Assembly (NCBI RefSeq): GCF_958439165.1
Contig: NZ_OY288129.1
Span: 62,001-126,000 of the forward strand
Length of the DNA: 64,000 nucleotides
Source of the DNA: an uncultured Hydrogenophaga sp.
GTDB taxonomy: Bacteria > Pseudomonadota > Gammaproteobacteria > Burkholderiales > Burkholderiaceae_C
Direction: 5' to 3'
Each line of letters opens with the position of its first letter. Within the stretch, counting starts at the first letter, position 1. This document shows, one piece after another, positions 8,247 through 18,100 of the stretch. The position numbers and the translations under genes were made by a program. Under the pieces are notes generated by a model that saw only the letters and a list, made by a program, of their open reading frames with translations, had not been told where the DNA came from and did not search any database.

Positions 8247-9265
8247 ACATGTACCCGTGGCTGCTGCGGCTTTTACTGACGATGGCTGTGGGCACCTTGC
8301 TCGCACCTGGCGCGGTCCACGCACAAAACGTGCTTCGCTGTCAGTCCTCGACCAACCAACCAACGGTGACGGTCAACGCCACCAGCGCCGGCACGTCGGG
8401 ACAGACCATCAACATCACGATCCGGTTCGCCTGTTCATCGACGGCTTCCGGCACAAAGACAGGAAGCCTGACGGCCACCCTTTCGTTCCTCGACAACATA
8501 AACACGCCCACGGGCACATTCCTGACACGAACCGGTGGCGCGCAAACCATTCCATACAGCTTCAACCGCAATGCAGGGCCACTGACCACCGAGCAATCCG
8601 CCACCTTCCCGTCCTGCACCGGGTCGGCGCCCAGCCAGACCGGGACCGGTTCGGTCACCCTGATTTCGACGGCCAGTGTCACCGGCCCGGGGAATTTCGG
8701 TACTCAGAACTACTACTTGAACGCCTGCGTGCGGATCCCGGCGCAAGCCGTTCCGACAGTCGGCAGCTACGTCGGGAAGCTCCAAATCAGGACATTGGGC
8801 ACCATTGTCAGTGGGGGAGGCAACTTTCAGAGCTTGACCAACACCGATGCCTCGGTCATGACCGCCACGATCCCCGCCGGCTGCACGGTCGGAAGCCTGC
8901 CGAACCTGAATTTCGACTACACCTCCTTCGCTGTCACCGACAGCACGCTGTCGCAGCCATTGACCTCCGTCTCGTGCAACTCAGGCTCCTGGACCGCCGA
9001 TATCCGAGACCAGGCGGCTGCCTCGGTCACCAGTCCCTTGGTTGGAACCGTCCGGGGCATTCAGTATGTGCTTGGCCTCTCGAACACGTCGACCGTTCCC
9101 GCAGCCGCGGCGCTGAACCCGACTTTCCCCACCTCCGGAACGCTGAGCGGTCCGCAAACCCTCTACCTGCTGGGCCGCGCACCGGCTGGGCAGTCCGGTA
9201 ATGCGAACTGTGTGAGCCCTTGCGTCACTTCCAGGCCGTACACCCTGACCATCACGTTCAATTGA
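8243..9265 (+). CDS. Two-domain SCPU protein, candidate pilus tip adhesin (CsuE-like)
   Basis: 340 aa. The ATG at 8243 overlaps the usher stop and has AAGGAG at 8230-8235; an in-frame GTG at 8225 is less likely. The signal peptide ends near AVHAQ (residue 34). Two SCPU-type halves follow: NVLRCQSSTNQPTVTVNAT... (about 35-205), then IPAGCTVGSLPNLNFDYTSF... (about 218-340) ending in CVTSRPYTLTITFN. Double-domain subunits at the operon end are the tip adhesins in Csu pili. It is the first of two such genes here. Confidence 0.85.
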   Translation: MNMYPWLLRLLLTMAVGTLLAPGAVHAQNVLRCQSSTNQPTVTVNATSAGTSGQTINITIRFACSSTASGTKTGSLTATLSFLDNINTPTGTFLTRTGGAQTIPYSFNRNAGPLTTEQSATFPSCTGSAPSQTGTGSVTLISTASVTGPGNFGTQNYYLNACVRIPAQAVPTVGSYVGKLQIRTLGTIVSGGGNFQSLTNTDASVMTATIPAGCTVGSLPNLNFDYTSFAVTDSTLSQPLTSVSCNSGSWTADIRDQAAASVTSPLVGTVRGIQYVLGLSNTSTVPAAAALNPTFPTSGTLSGPQTLYLLGRAPAGQSGNANCVSPCVTSRPYTLTITFN

Positions 9266-9273
9266 GGTTCAAG

Positions 9274-10227
9274 ATGCGTCCATGTGAGCGAACGACGTCT
9301 CTTGGACGCAGCGCAGCCATCTTCCTGCTGACCCTTTGCAGCAACGCCCACGCCGCCTACTCCTGCAACATGACGGTGCAGCGGGTCAACCTGATCGCCC
9401 AGACCTTGTCGACCACAGCCGTCGTCCGCATGCTCACGCTGAACTGCAGCCGTGCCCCTTCCGACGCGAGCTCCATGACCTACCGCATCGCGGCCGACAA
9501 CGGAGACAACGCTTCGGGACAGACGCGCCGTGTGAGACGCGGCACCAACAACAACTACCTGTCCTACCGGCTCAACCGGGGTGGCTCCATGGGGCAGACC
9601 GCTCCCTGCACCACGGCAGGAACCATCTGGCGGAACAACGGCGCGGGTCTGATCACCGGCACCATGAACTTCGGCTCCAGCTTGAACGCCTCGCACACCT
9701 GGTCTTATTGCGCTGTGGCCAACCCCTCGCTGGCTTTGCCTGCCGGCGAGTACACCGACCAGGTGGAGCTGACGCTGCGCTACCCCAACACAGGGCAAGG
9801 CCAGCTGTTGGCGGTGCCTCTGGATCTGCAGTTCGGTGTGCAGACCCTGTGCCTGATCGACAAGCCGATCGCCAATCTGTCGGTGAGCTACACCTCGCGC
9901 CAGACCGCTGCCGCCACCGCCAGCACGCAGGTGCTGCTGCGGTGCAATGTGAACACGCCCTGGACCGTCGGCCTGCTGGGGCCTGGCGCACCCGCCGCTG
10001 CGCCAGTGGCCAACCTCACCAACCAGAGCCTGCTGGGTCTGACCTATTCCTTGCAGGTGACGCCGACCTCAGGCACGGGTCTGGGCAACACCGGCACGGG
10101 CGCGCCCGGCAACGACGGTCAACAACCGGTGACCATCCAGCTCCATGTGCCGGGCGGCCAGGCTGGCATCTGCAACGTGGCCGTCTGCAATGGCGCAGCC
10201 ACGCACACGCTGGTCGTGACGTACTGA
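9274..10227 (+). CDS. Second two-domain SCPU protein, candidate tip subunit
   Basis: 317 aa. ATG 9274 follows GAGG (9264-9267) and lies 8 nt after the previous stop. The signal peptide is RSAAIFLLTLCSNAHAA. The N-terminal SCPU-like half starts YSCNMTVQRVNLIAQ, the C-terminal half FGVQTLCLIDKPIANLSVSY, and the end PGGQAGICNVAVCNGAATHT plus LVVTY is a classical SCPU C-terminus. It is paralogous in layout to the preceding protein but weakly similar, so one may be the adhesin and the other an adaptor. It is the last gene of the operon; mltA converges 23 nt further on. Confidence 0.83.
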   Translation: MRPCERTTSLGRSAAIFLLTLCSNAHAAYSCNMTVQRVNLIAQTLSTTAVVRMLTLNCSRAPSDASSMTYRIAADNGDNASGQTRRVRRGTNNNYLSYRLNRGGSMGQTAPCTTAGTIWRNNGAGLITGTMNFGSSLNASHTWSYCAVANPSLALPAGEYTDQVELTLRYPNTGQGQLLAVPLDLQFGVQTLCLIDKPIANLSVSYTSRQTAAATASTQVLLRCNVNTPWTVGLLGPGAPAAAPVANLTNQSLLGLTYSLQVTPTSGTGLGNTGTGAPGNDGQQPVTIQLHVPGGQAGICNVAVCNGAATHTLVVTY

Positions 10228-10250
10228 GGCCGCCAGGACCGGGTTGATCG

Positions 10251-11420
10251 TCAAGGCGGCAGGGCACCGCCGCGGGGCCACAGCACCCACATCTGCAGCG
10301 GCTGCTTGAGCGCTGCGGCCAGGGTGTAGGCGTCGCCCTGGTTGTCGCCCCAGCCGGTGAACAGGTCGGCCCGCACCGCACCCACGATGGCGCCCCCTGT
10401 GTCCTGGGCCATGACCAGCCGCGCGGTGTTGAGCGTAGGGCCCTGGGTGGCCAGCCACACCGGCGTGCCGTACGGAATGCTCTGCGGGTCGACCGCGATG
10501 GAGCGGCCCGGCGTGAGCGGCACACCCTGGGCACCACGCGGGCCGAAGCGGGCGTCCAGCTCGTTCAGCGCCTCCTCGCGGAAAAACACGGTGCGCGGGT
10601 TGGCCCACAGCATCTCGTTGAGGCGGCCGGGGTTCTGCGCCACCCAGGCCTTGATCGACTCCCACGATGCCTCGCGGATGGCGCCCTGGTCGAGCAGCCA
10701 GCGGCCCACGCTCTGATACGGCTGCCCGTTGTGGGCCGCGAAGGCCAGGCGCACGGTGCGTTCGGTGCCGTCGACCTCGCGCACCAGCAGGCGTCCCGAA
10801 CCCTGGATCTGCAGGATGAGTGCGTCGATCGGGTCGGCCAGCCATGCAATGGCTCGGCCCGCCAGCGCGGCCTGTGCAGCCGGCAGGGTGTCGATCTGCT
10901 GGCGGCTGTACCAGACCTGCCCGTTCTGCAGGCCGGCCGGGGTGGCGTGCAGCGGCACCCGGAAGGTGGGCGTGGCCACGCGGCTGGCGCGCAGGATGGG
11001 TTCGTAATAGCCGGTGAGCAACCCGTCGGGCAGGCGGCCGTCGGTTTCGGTCACACGGTAGGGCTGGAAGCGGCCCACGATCCAGGCCGCCTGCTCGGCC
11101 GGCGTGGCGATGCTGCGCTGGCGCACCTCGGCACACAGCGCCGCATGGCCGGCCACCGGGCGCTCGCAGCCGCGCACCCAGGCATTCCAGACCTCGTGCA
11201 GGCTGTCGTTGCCCCAGCCGGGCAGCTCGGACCAGCGCACCGGCACCCAGCGGCTCTTGCCGCGTTGCACCGGCGGCGGCAGAGCGGCGGTGTCCGCCGG
11301 CGCAGCCACCGGCGGCACGGCCTGAACGGGTGGGCCGGCGGGAGCAGGCACGGTGGTGACCCCGGGAGAGAAGGCACACGACGCCAGCAGGAAGCACAGG
11401 CTTCCTAAAATGCCGGCCAT
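10251..11420 (-). CDS. mltA: Membrane-bound lytic murein transglycosylase A (lipoprotein)
   Basis: 389 aa from ATG 11420. It cleaves peptidoglycan glycan strands to 1,6-anhydro products at the outer membrane. The lipobox is LLASC with Cys15; a Pro-rich linker follows. The MltA domain includes LTGYYEPILRASR and the 3D-domain segment AQDTGGAIVGAVRADLFTGW with catalytic Asp. The end reads QMWVLWPRGGALPP. From ATG 11420 the n-region has no basic residue; in-frame upstream ATGs at 11471 or 11504 would add Arg/Lys but give a low-complexity leader and overlap the divergent small gene. The start is therefore uncertain. Confidence 0.92.
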   Translation of the reverse strand: MAGILGSLCFLLASCAFSPGVTTVPAPAGPPVQAVPPVAAPADTAALPPPVQRGKSRWVPVRWSELPGWGNDSLHEVWNAWVRGCERPVAGHAALCAEVRQRSIATPAEQAAWIVGRFQPYRVTETDGRLPDGLLTGYYEPILRASRVATPTFRVPLHATPAGLQNGQVWYSRQQIDTLPAAQAALAGRAIAWLADPIDALILQIQGSGRLLVREVDGTERTVRLAFAAHNGQPYQSVGRWLLDQGAIREASWESIKAWVAQNPGRLNEMLWANPRTVFFREEALNELDARFGPRGAQGVPLTPGRSIAVDPQSIPYGTPVWLATQGPTLNTARLVMAQDTGGAIVGAVRADLFTGWGDNQGDAYTLAAALKQPLQMWVLWPRGGALPP

Positions 11421-11622
11421 GACCCTGCTGTTGCTCGAAGCGCTCGGTGCGCTGCTGTTGTTCATCTTCATCGTCTGGTGGACCATGTTCTCGGGCCGCC
11501 GCAAAGGCGAGTTGCCGGAATCGGTGGAGGCAGAAAAACAGGCTGCCGTCCGCCAGGAGCAGACGCCTGCCGGCGCCGATCCGGACGGCAGCGACCGGGG
11601 TGATGGATCAGGGCCGCGCTGA
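11419..11622 (+). CDS. Small membrane-anchored protein of unknown function
   Basis: 67 aa. One transmembrane helix (residues about 2-24, LLLLEALGALLLFIFIVWW), then a basic stop-transfer GRRKG, then a hydrophilic acidic tail rich in E, Q, D and G. No domain recognised. The ATG at 11419 overlaps on the opposite strand the presumed mltA start at 11420; ATG 11410 is an alternative. The hydrophobic-basic-acidic layout is what a real single-pass protein looks like, but such a short frame could be chance. It converges on the FixJ-type regulator stop at 11623. Confidence 0.6.
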   Translation: MTLLLLEALGALLLFIFIVWWTMFSGRRKGELPESVEAEKQAAVRQEQTPAGADPDGSDRGDGSGPR

Positions 11623-12249
11623 TCACGTTCCCCGCAGGATGTTGGCCAGCTCCACGGCCGACTTCACACCCATCTTGTCGAACACCCGCGAGCGGTGGAC
11701 CTCCACCGTGCGCACGCTGATCTGCAGCTGATCGGCGACCAGCTTGTTGGGCAGGCCGGCCACCACCAGGTCCATGACGTCGCGCTCGCGCTCGGTCAGG
11801 CTGTCCAGCCGCTGCTGCAGGTCGCGCCGCACCCGGCGCTGGGCGATCACCTGTGCCGACTGGGCCAGGGCCTGTTCGACCCGGTCGACCAGGGCGTTGT
11901 CGGAGAACGGCTTTTCGCAGAAATCGAAGGCGCCCCGCTTCACCGCGTCGACCGCCGTGGGCACGTCGGCGTGGCCGGAGAGAAAGATGACCGGCAGTGC
12001 CGCCTGCCATGGCTGGGTCAGCAGGCGCTCGAACAGGGCCAGACCGCTCATGCCCGGCATGCGGACGTCGAGCAGCACGCAGCTGGGCACCAGTGGTTCG
12101 GCTGCCCACGCCGGGCTGGCCATGAAGGCCTCGGCGCTGTCGTAGGCATCGCTCACCAGGCGGCGGGTGCGCAGCAGCCAGGCCAGCGCTTCACGGACGC
12201 CGGCATCGTCGTCGACGAGGTGGATGCGGGCGTCGGGGAAGGGCGTCAT
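11623..12249 (-). CDS. FixJ/NarL-type response regulator
   Basis: 208 aa. Receiver domain (about 8-120): acidic pocket LVDDD at 11-15, phospho-acceptor Asp61 in VLLDVRMPG, conserved Lys in FCEKPF. C-terminal LuxR-type HTH (about 140-205): LTERERDVMDLVVAGLPNK and SVRTVEVHRSRVFDKMGVKS. The order matches FixJ/DctR regulators. The start overlaps the histidine kinase stop (ATGA, 12246-12249), so the two are translationally coupled. The target is unknown; in related pairs it is often C4-dicarboxylate uptake. Confidence 0.92.
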   Translation of the reverse strand: MTPFPDARIHLVDDDAGVREALAWLLRTRRLVSDAYDSAEAFMASPAWAAEPLVPSCVLLDVRMPGMSGLALFERLLTQPWQAALPVIFLSGHADVPTAVDAVKRGAFDFCEKPFSDNALVDRVEQALAQSAQVIAQRRVRRDLQQRLDSLTERERDVMDLVVAGLPNKLVADQLQISVRTVEVHRSRVFDKMGVKSAVELANILRGT

Positions 12250-14279
12250 GGCGCGATGATAGGTGAGCCCTGCCCGTCGGTCGGTCGGTGCGCCACCGGC
12301 AACCGGAACCGGAAAGTCGTGCCGCGTGGCCGCGCGGCTTCGAAGCTCAGGCCGCTGCCATGCTGCTCGATGACGGTCCGGCACAGGCTCAGGCCCAGAC
12401 CCATGCCATCGGCCTTGGTGGTGAAGAACGGCGTGCCCAGGTGCTGCTGCGCCTCATCGCTCAGCCCTTGACCATGGTCGGCGACTTCGAACGCGACCCA
12501 GGCCGGATCGGCGTCCTGCCCGGCGGCGATGCGCAGGCGCCGAAGGCCGCTGTCCATGGGCGGATCGCCGGGCGGCATGGCCTGCATGCCGTTGCGTGCC
12601 AGGTTGAGCAGCACCTGCTCGATCATGGTGCGGTCGCACTGCACGGCCGGCACGGCGGGGTCGATGGCCACCTGAAGACGGATGCCATCCTTCTTGGCCT
12701 GCAGCGCCAGCAGCGGCTGGATGGCCGCCACCAGGCTGGCCGGCGCAACCGCCTCGCGCACCTGGTCGCGCCGGCGCACGAAGTCGGCCACGCTCTTGAT
12801 GACCCGGCCGGCCCGATCGGCCTGCTCGGCCACCCGTTCGATGACCCGACGCAAGTCGGCCGGCGGCAGCGGACCGGCGGTCTCGTCCCGCAGCATGTTG
12901 AGCGTGCCGTTGGCGTAGCTGGCAATGGCCGCCAGCGGCTGGTTGAGTTCGTGGCTGATGAGCGAGGCCATTTCGCCCACGGTGGCCAGGCGCGCGGTGG
13001 CCTGCAGACGTTCCTGCGAGGCGCGGTTGAGGTCTTCGACCCGGCGCTGCTCGGTCAGATCGAGCACGGCGCTCATGTAGCCGGTCTGCTGGCCCTGGGC
13101 ATCGATCAGCGGGGCTTCGATGATGAGCACCGGCACGCGGGTGCCGTCGGTACGCTGGAACACCGATTCGAAGCCCTCGCGCGGCAGCGTCTTGCCCGCC
13201 AGCCGCACCGCCTGGCGTTGCTGGTATTCGTCCACCAGGTCCGGCGGCCACCAGGGCGCCGGCAGGCCGGTGCCCACCAGCTCTTCCGAGCTGCGGCCCA
13301 CCAGCTGGCAGAAAGCCGGGTTCACGTAGGTGATGCGCCCGCTCATGTCGCGCGCCCGCAGACCGGTGACCAGCGAGTCCTCCATGGCCTTGCGGAAGGC
13401 CAGCGCATCGGCCAGCTCCTGCTCGGCGCGCTGACGGCGGCGGATGTCGCGACCGAGCAGGGCCAGCACCGCCAGCAACGCCAGGCACAGCGCGCCCACC
13501 ACGGCGGTGAGCACATTGGGGAACAGGCCCAGGGCGCGGCGCTGGGCCTCGAGCTGCAGGATCAGGGTGTGGCCGGGCAGGTCGAGCACCGCGACCGAGC
13601 GCAGGTTGCGGCGTCCGCCCTGCAGGCTGCTGTGCACCGCCAGCCGGGTGCCGTCGGCATCGTTGAAGGCCAGCCCGCGGTTGCGCAGCAGGTCCCGGTT
13701 GGTCAGCTCCGACAGCAGGCCGATGAGCGAATACGTGGCCACCAGGGAACCGGCCGGCTCGCCGGACTGGAACAGCGGCAGGCACATCTCGATGAGTTCC
13801 AGCCCGGTGCCCTCGCGCACCGGCCAGAAATAGCTGCGCGAGTACGCCGGCCCGGAGAGCCGCTGTGCGTTGTCGCAGGCCAGCCGCACCTCGGGCTGGC
13901 TCTGGCTGCGGGACATGAAGCCGAACACCGGTCGCTGGTAGGGCGTCTCGGCATGGACCCGGATGTCGCTCTGGCGCCCCGGCGCACGCCATTCGATGCG
14001 CACCATTTCCCGGTGCAGGGCCAGCACACCGGCCGAACGCGCTGCCCAGACCTCCGGCGTGAGCGCCGTCACATGCAGCGACTGCAAGGTCTGCACATTG
14101 CGCAGCAGCGCGCTGCGGATGTCGCTGGCCAGCGCGGCAGCGTCCTGGTCGAGCTCAGCCTGGTCGCTGGCTTCCTCGTACTCGGCGGCCAGGAACACCA
14201 GCACGGTGAGCAGCATGCCCACCAGCAGCAGCAGCACGGCCCACAACAGCCAGCGCGGGGACTTCACGGTGCGGGCCAC
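12246..14279 (-). CDS. PAS-containing sensor histidine kinase (DctS/FixL-like)
   Basis: 677 aa from a GTG start. TM1 about 11-32; a periplasmic sensor region of roughly 215 residues; TM2 about 252-275; PAS domain about 292-410 (MSGRITYVNPAFCQLVGRS); HisKA with His443 in ISHELNQPLAAIASYANG; HATPase with NLARNGMQAM as N box and GMGLGLSLCRTVIEQHG as G2 region. The layout fits DctS-type kinases that sense organic acids outside the cell. It follows nit with 15 nt between and precedes its response regulator with a 4-nt overlap. The ligand cannot be read from sequence. Confidence 0.9.
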   Translation of the reverse strand: MARTVKSPRWLLWAVLLLLVGMLLTVLVFLAAEYEEASDQAELDQDAAALASDIRSALLRNVQTLQSLHVTALTPEVWAARSAGVLALHREMVRIEWRAPGRQSDIRVHAETPYQRPVFGFMSRSQSQPEVRLACDNAQRLSGPAYSRSYFWPVREGTGLELIEMCLPLFQSGEPAGSLVATYSLIGLLSELTNRDLLRNRGLAFNDADGTRLAVHSSLQGGRRNLRSVAVLDLPGHTLILQLEAQRRALGLFPNVLTAVVGALCLALLAVLALLGRDIRRRQRAEQELADALAFRKAMEDSLVTGLRARDMSGRITYVNPAFCQLVGRSSEELVGTGLPAPWWPPDLVDEYQQRQAVRLAGKTLPREGFESVFQRTDGTRVPVLIIEAPLIDAQGQQTGYMSAVLDLTEQRRVEDLNRASQERLQATARLATVGEMASLISHELNQPLAAIASYANGTLNMLRDETAGPLPPADLRRVIERVAEQADRAGRVIKSVADFVRRRDQVREAVAPASLVAAIQPLLALQAKKDGIRLQVAIDPAVPAVQCDRTMIEQVLLNLARNGMQAMPPGDPPMDSGLRRLRIAAGQDADPAWVAFEVADHGQGLSDEAQQHLGTPFFTTKADGMGLGLSLCRTVIEQHGSGLSFEAARPRGTTFRFRLPVAHRPTDGQGSPIIAP

Positions 14280-14294
14280 CCGGACATCAGGCGG

Positions 14295-15101
14295 TCAGAG
14301 CCGGCGGTGCTGCAGCGACGGCAACTGGGTGCGGACCGACTGCAGGAAACCGCGGTCGATGTCGGCCAGCACCACGCCCGGGCCCTCGGCCAGCAGGGCC
14401 ATGACCTGGCCCCACGGGTCGATGACCATGCTGTGGCCCCAGGTCCGGCGGCCGTTCTCGTGCACCCCGCCCTGGGCGCTGGCGATCACATAGGCCTGGT
14501 TCTCGATGGCGCGTGCCCGCAACAGCACTTCCCAGTGGGCCTGGCCGGTGGTGTGCGTGAACGCTGCCGGCATCAACAGCACATCGGCCGCCAGGGCACG
14601 GTACAGCTCGGCAAAACGCATGTCGTAGCAGATGCTCTGGCCCACCCGCCAGACCTCGCCGCCCTTGCTGTTGCAGTCGAAGGCGGTGGGGGTGTCGCCG
14701 GCCTGCAGCACGGCGGCCTCGTCGTAGCGCTCGCGACCGTTGTCGTAGCGGAAGAGGTGGATCTTGTCGTAGCGGCTGACCTGGTGCCCGCGCGGGTCGT
14801 AGACCATGGACGCGTTGGCCGCGTGCGCAGGATCGTCGGTGGCCATGGGCAAGGTGCCGCCGACCAGCCACAGGTGCAGGTCGCGGGCGGTGTCGCTGAG
14901 GAAGTCCTGCACCTTGCCCAGGCCGGGCGTCTCGGCCAGCACCAGTTTGTCCTCGTCGCGGGCGCCCATGAAGCAGAAATACTCCGGCAGGACGGCCAGT
15001 TCGGCGCCGGCGGCAGCGGCCTGGCGCAGCAGGCGCAGGGCCTCGCTGAGGTTGGCGTCCAGGCCGATGCCCGAGACCATCTGGATGGCGGCGACTTTCA
15101 T
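14295..15101 (-). CDS. nit: Carbon-nitrogen hydrolase, Nit/omega-amidase-like
   Basis: 268 aa nitrilase-superfamily enzyme. Glu40 (VLPEYFCFMG), Lys113 (SRYDKIHLF) and Cys158 (GQSICYDMRF) form the catalytic triad. Nit1/YbeM members hydrolyse deaminated glutathione and similar amides; the acyl substrate here is not proven. It lies 39 nt after yhdP on the same strand, a frequent neighbourhood in proteobacteria, and the two-component genes follow. ATG 15101 gives the typical N-terminus MKVAAIQMVSG. Confidence 0.9.
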   Translation of the reverse strand: MKVAAIQMVSGIGLDANLSEALRLLRQAAAAGAELAVLPEYFCFMGARDEDKLVLAETPGLGKVQDFLSDTARDLHLWLVGGTLPMATDDPAHAANASMVYDPRGHQVSRYDKIHLFRYDNGRERYDEAAVLQAGDTPTAFDCNSKGGEVWRVGQSICYDMRFAELYRALAADVLLMPAAFTHTTGQAHWEVLLRARAIENQAYVIASAQGGVHENGRRTWGHSMVIDPWGQVMALLAEGPGVVLADIDRGFLQSVRTQLPSLQHRRL

Positions 15102-15140
15102 GGTGTTTCTCCCTCGTCGTTCAGAAAAGCGAGGTCGAGC

Positions 15141-18100
15141 TTACTGCAGCGGATTGACCGGAGCGGACGCGGGCGCCGATGCGGGTGCCGCAGCCGAACG
15201 GTCCACCTTCTGCACCTGCGGATCGGCCCAGCTGCCGGTGACCCGGAACTCCTGGGTGGTGGCCGAGCGCAGCGGCTGGCGCAGGACGAGCTGGGCGAGC
15301 AGCGTGCCGATGCCCACCACCGGATTGACCGTGGCGGCCAGCAGCGAGGCCGCCCCGGCGTTGATCTCGGGCACCACGAAGACCTGCAGGTCCTGGGTCT
15401 CGCGCACCAGGTCGGCCGAGCCCTCCATGAACACCGCGGCATTGACCCCCTTCATCTGCAGGTTGCGGGTCGAGAGCACGCCCTGTTCGATCTGGCCCTG
15501 GCCACGGAAAAAGTCGAAGGCGAAGCCCTGCGAGAACACGTCGCGGAAATCGAGCACCAGCCGGCGCGGCAGCGACTGCAGGCTCAGCACGCCCAGCAGC
15601 CGGCCGGCACCGGGTTCGATCTGCAGGAACTGGCCCCGTTCGATGTCGACCGACATCAGGCCGGAGAGGGTCGACAGGTCGGGTGACAGCGGCGAGCCGA
15701 TCCAGCCCACGTTGCCGTCCAGCCGGCCCTGGCCGCCGCGCACCGTGCCCTCGCGGCCCATCCGGTCGAGCAGCCGCCCGGCGTCGTCCACGGCGAGCTG
15801 GAAGGCGATGGCGGTGCGGCGCTGGCCCGCTCCCTGGCCGGCACCTGGGGCGTTCCCCAGCGGCACCCAGTTGCCGGTGGCGGTGAGCCGGGCTTCCGGC
15901 ACGGTGGCATTGAGCCGGGTCAGGCGCCATTCGGGCTGGCGCAGCGGAGCGCCCCGGTTGACCGCCTGCAGCTCGATGCGGCCGAGCGACCGGCTGCCCC
16001 AGCGCAGGTCTTCGATGCTCAGGTCCAGCGCGGGCACGCTGTTGGGCTGGTCGAGCAGCCGTTCGACTTCGCTGCGCGCCTCCCTGGCCAGGATGAGCCG
16101 GCTCAGCCGAGCCGTGACCTGACCGGGGTTGCGGGACGTGCCTGGCCGGTAGTCGATCCGGCCAGCCACCTCTTCCGACTGCACGACGGCGCGCCAGAGC
16201 GTGCTGTCGCGGCTGGCGTCCACCTGCAGGCGCTGGAAGTCGCGCCCGCCGACCCGCAGGCGTTCGGTGCGCAGTTCCAGCCGGTCCGGCAGCCAGGCGC
16301 CGGCGTCGGCTGATGCCGGTTCGCGTGTCTCGGTGGTCACCGGCCAGATGCCGCCCAGGGCGGCCTGCCAGACATCCAGGTCGATCTGGGGCGTGTGCAG
16401 GCGGACCAGCACGCCTTGCTCGGGCAGTACGCCCGGTTCGCCGGCGGTGGTGCCCGCGGCCAGCACGCCACGCCGGAGCGTCCAGCCGGCGCCCTCGCGC
16501 TGGCGTTCGATGCGGGCGTCCAGCACCGGTCCGGCGGGCGATGTCCAGCGCAGCGCCAGCCGGTCGGCCAGGGCGCGGCCAGCCTCCGGACCACTGGCGC
16601 CCGCCACCTCGGTCACGGCCAGATCCACCCGCAGCGGCCAGCTGGACTCGGCCACCTTGGCCAGCGGAGCCGGCAGTGCGAGCGCCAGGCCCTGAAGGTT
16701 GCTGCTGAACTGCAGCTCGGGCGCACCGCCGCGCAGGCCGACCTGCGCGGTGTAGCTCAGGCTGCCGCTCGCCGATTGCGCCAGTTTCGACAGTGGCCCC
16801 AGCCCGGCGCCACGCAAGGCCTCGGCGGTCAGGGTGCCCTGGCCGCGCAGCGCCATGCGCGATCCTCCCTGGGCGTCGGGCCGCAGGCCACCGCTGAAGC
16901 TCACATCGCCACCCAGCAGCCGGGCCTGGGCGGTGGGCACGTTGAAGCCGGTCTCGGTGAAATCCAGCTGACCCCGCAGCCGGGCCAGCGGTGGCAGCGC
17001 GGGCGATATCTGCAGATCGTTGCCGGCCAGCTTCACCTGGCCCTGCACCCGGGTGGCCCCTGCGTTGTCCAGGGGAACACTCAGCTGGAAGCGGGTCTGG
17101 GCGGTGCCGGTGATGCGGGCACCGTCCAGTGCACCCTGCATCAGCCCGCCCAGGGGCGAACGCTGGACGAAACCGAGCTGGGCCGGCGCCGGCCCCTGCA
17201 CATCGGCCTGGGCCGTGAGCACGCCGTTGCGGGACAGCCGATCGATGGCCAGGCGGCCACGCTGGAGCTGCACGCCGGGTGCGTCCTGCACGCTCCCGGT
17301 GATCTGGTCGATGCGCAGCGAAAGGCGGTCCAGCACGAGATCGCCGCTCATGCGCCGCAACCCGGGCCAGGCGGGGGGGCCGGCGTCCTGCAGGAACGCC
17401 GGGAGATAGTCCATGTCGAGGCCCTGGAGTCGCGCAGCAATGCGGAAGGTGCCGCTGCGGGCGTCGGAGGGCAGACGGTCGACATCCCCCTGCACCCGGA
17501 AGGTCACGGCGCTGCCGGTGCCGGCACGCACCGACTCGCGCACATACCGTCGCGCCTCGGCGCCCACGGTCAGTGGCAGGTAGCGGTGCACCCGGGTCAG
17601 GTCGGCCTGCTCCAGCGTGGCGGTCAGGTCCAGCACGCCAGGGAAGCGGGCCTGGCCCCGGGCACCCGGCGTGGTGGTCCAGCGGGCCTTGATCTGGCCG
17701 CGTGCGTCCGGATTGGCCACCTGGACCTCGTCCAGATCGACCTCGATGCGCTCGCCATCGATGCGCCAGCGGGTCTGGGCATCCAGCCGGCTCAGCGGCA
17801 GCCGGGCCTCTTCGAACACGCCAGGCAGCCAGAGCGCGCCGTCCTGCACCGACAGGCGCGCCGAGCCCCGATCGCGCTGCAGGTCGAAACTGATCGTGGC
17901 TCCTTCGATGCCGGGCCGGCCGATCGATGGCGAGGCGGCGTCGGCGGCGTCGGCGGCCCCGGTGGTCTCGGCGCCGCCCGGGTTCGGCGCCGCGTCCCCC
18001 GCCAGCGACAACCCCTGCACCTGGCCACTGGCTTTCAGGCCGGCGAGGTCGGGGCCATCCCAGCGGGCCTGGAGGTTCTGGACACGGCCCGCCGGTTGCA

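Noticed and set aside
5364..8363. 999-codon minus-strand frame opposite the usher
   Set aside because: Shadow frame; the plus strand carries an unmistakable usher.
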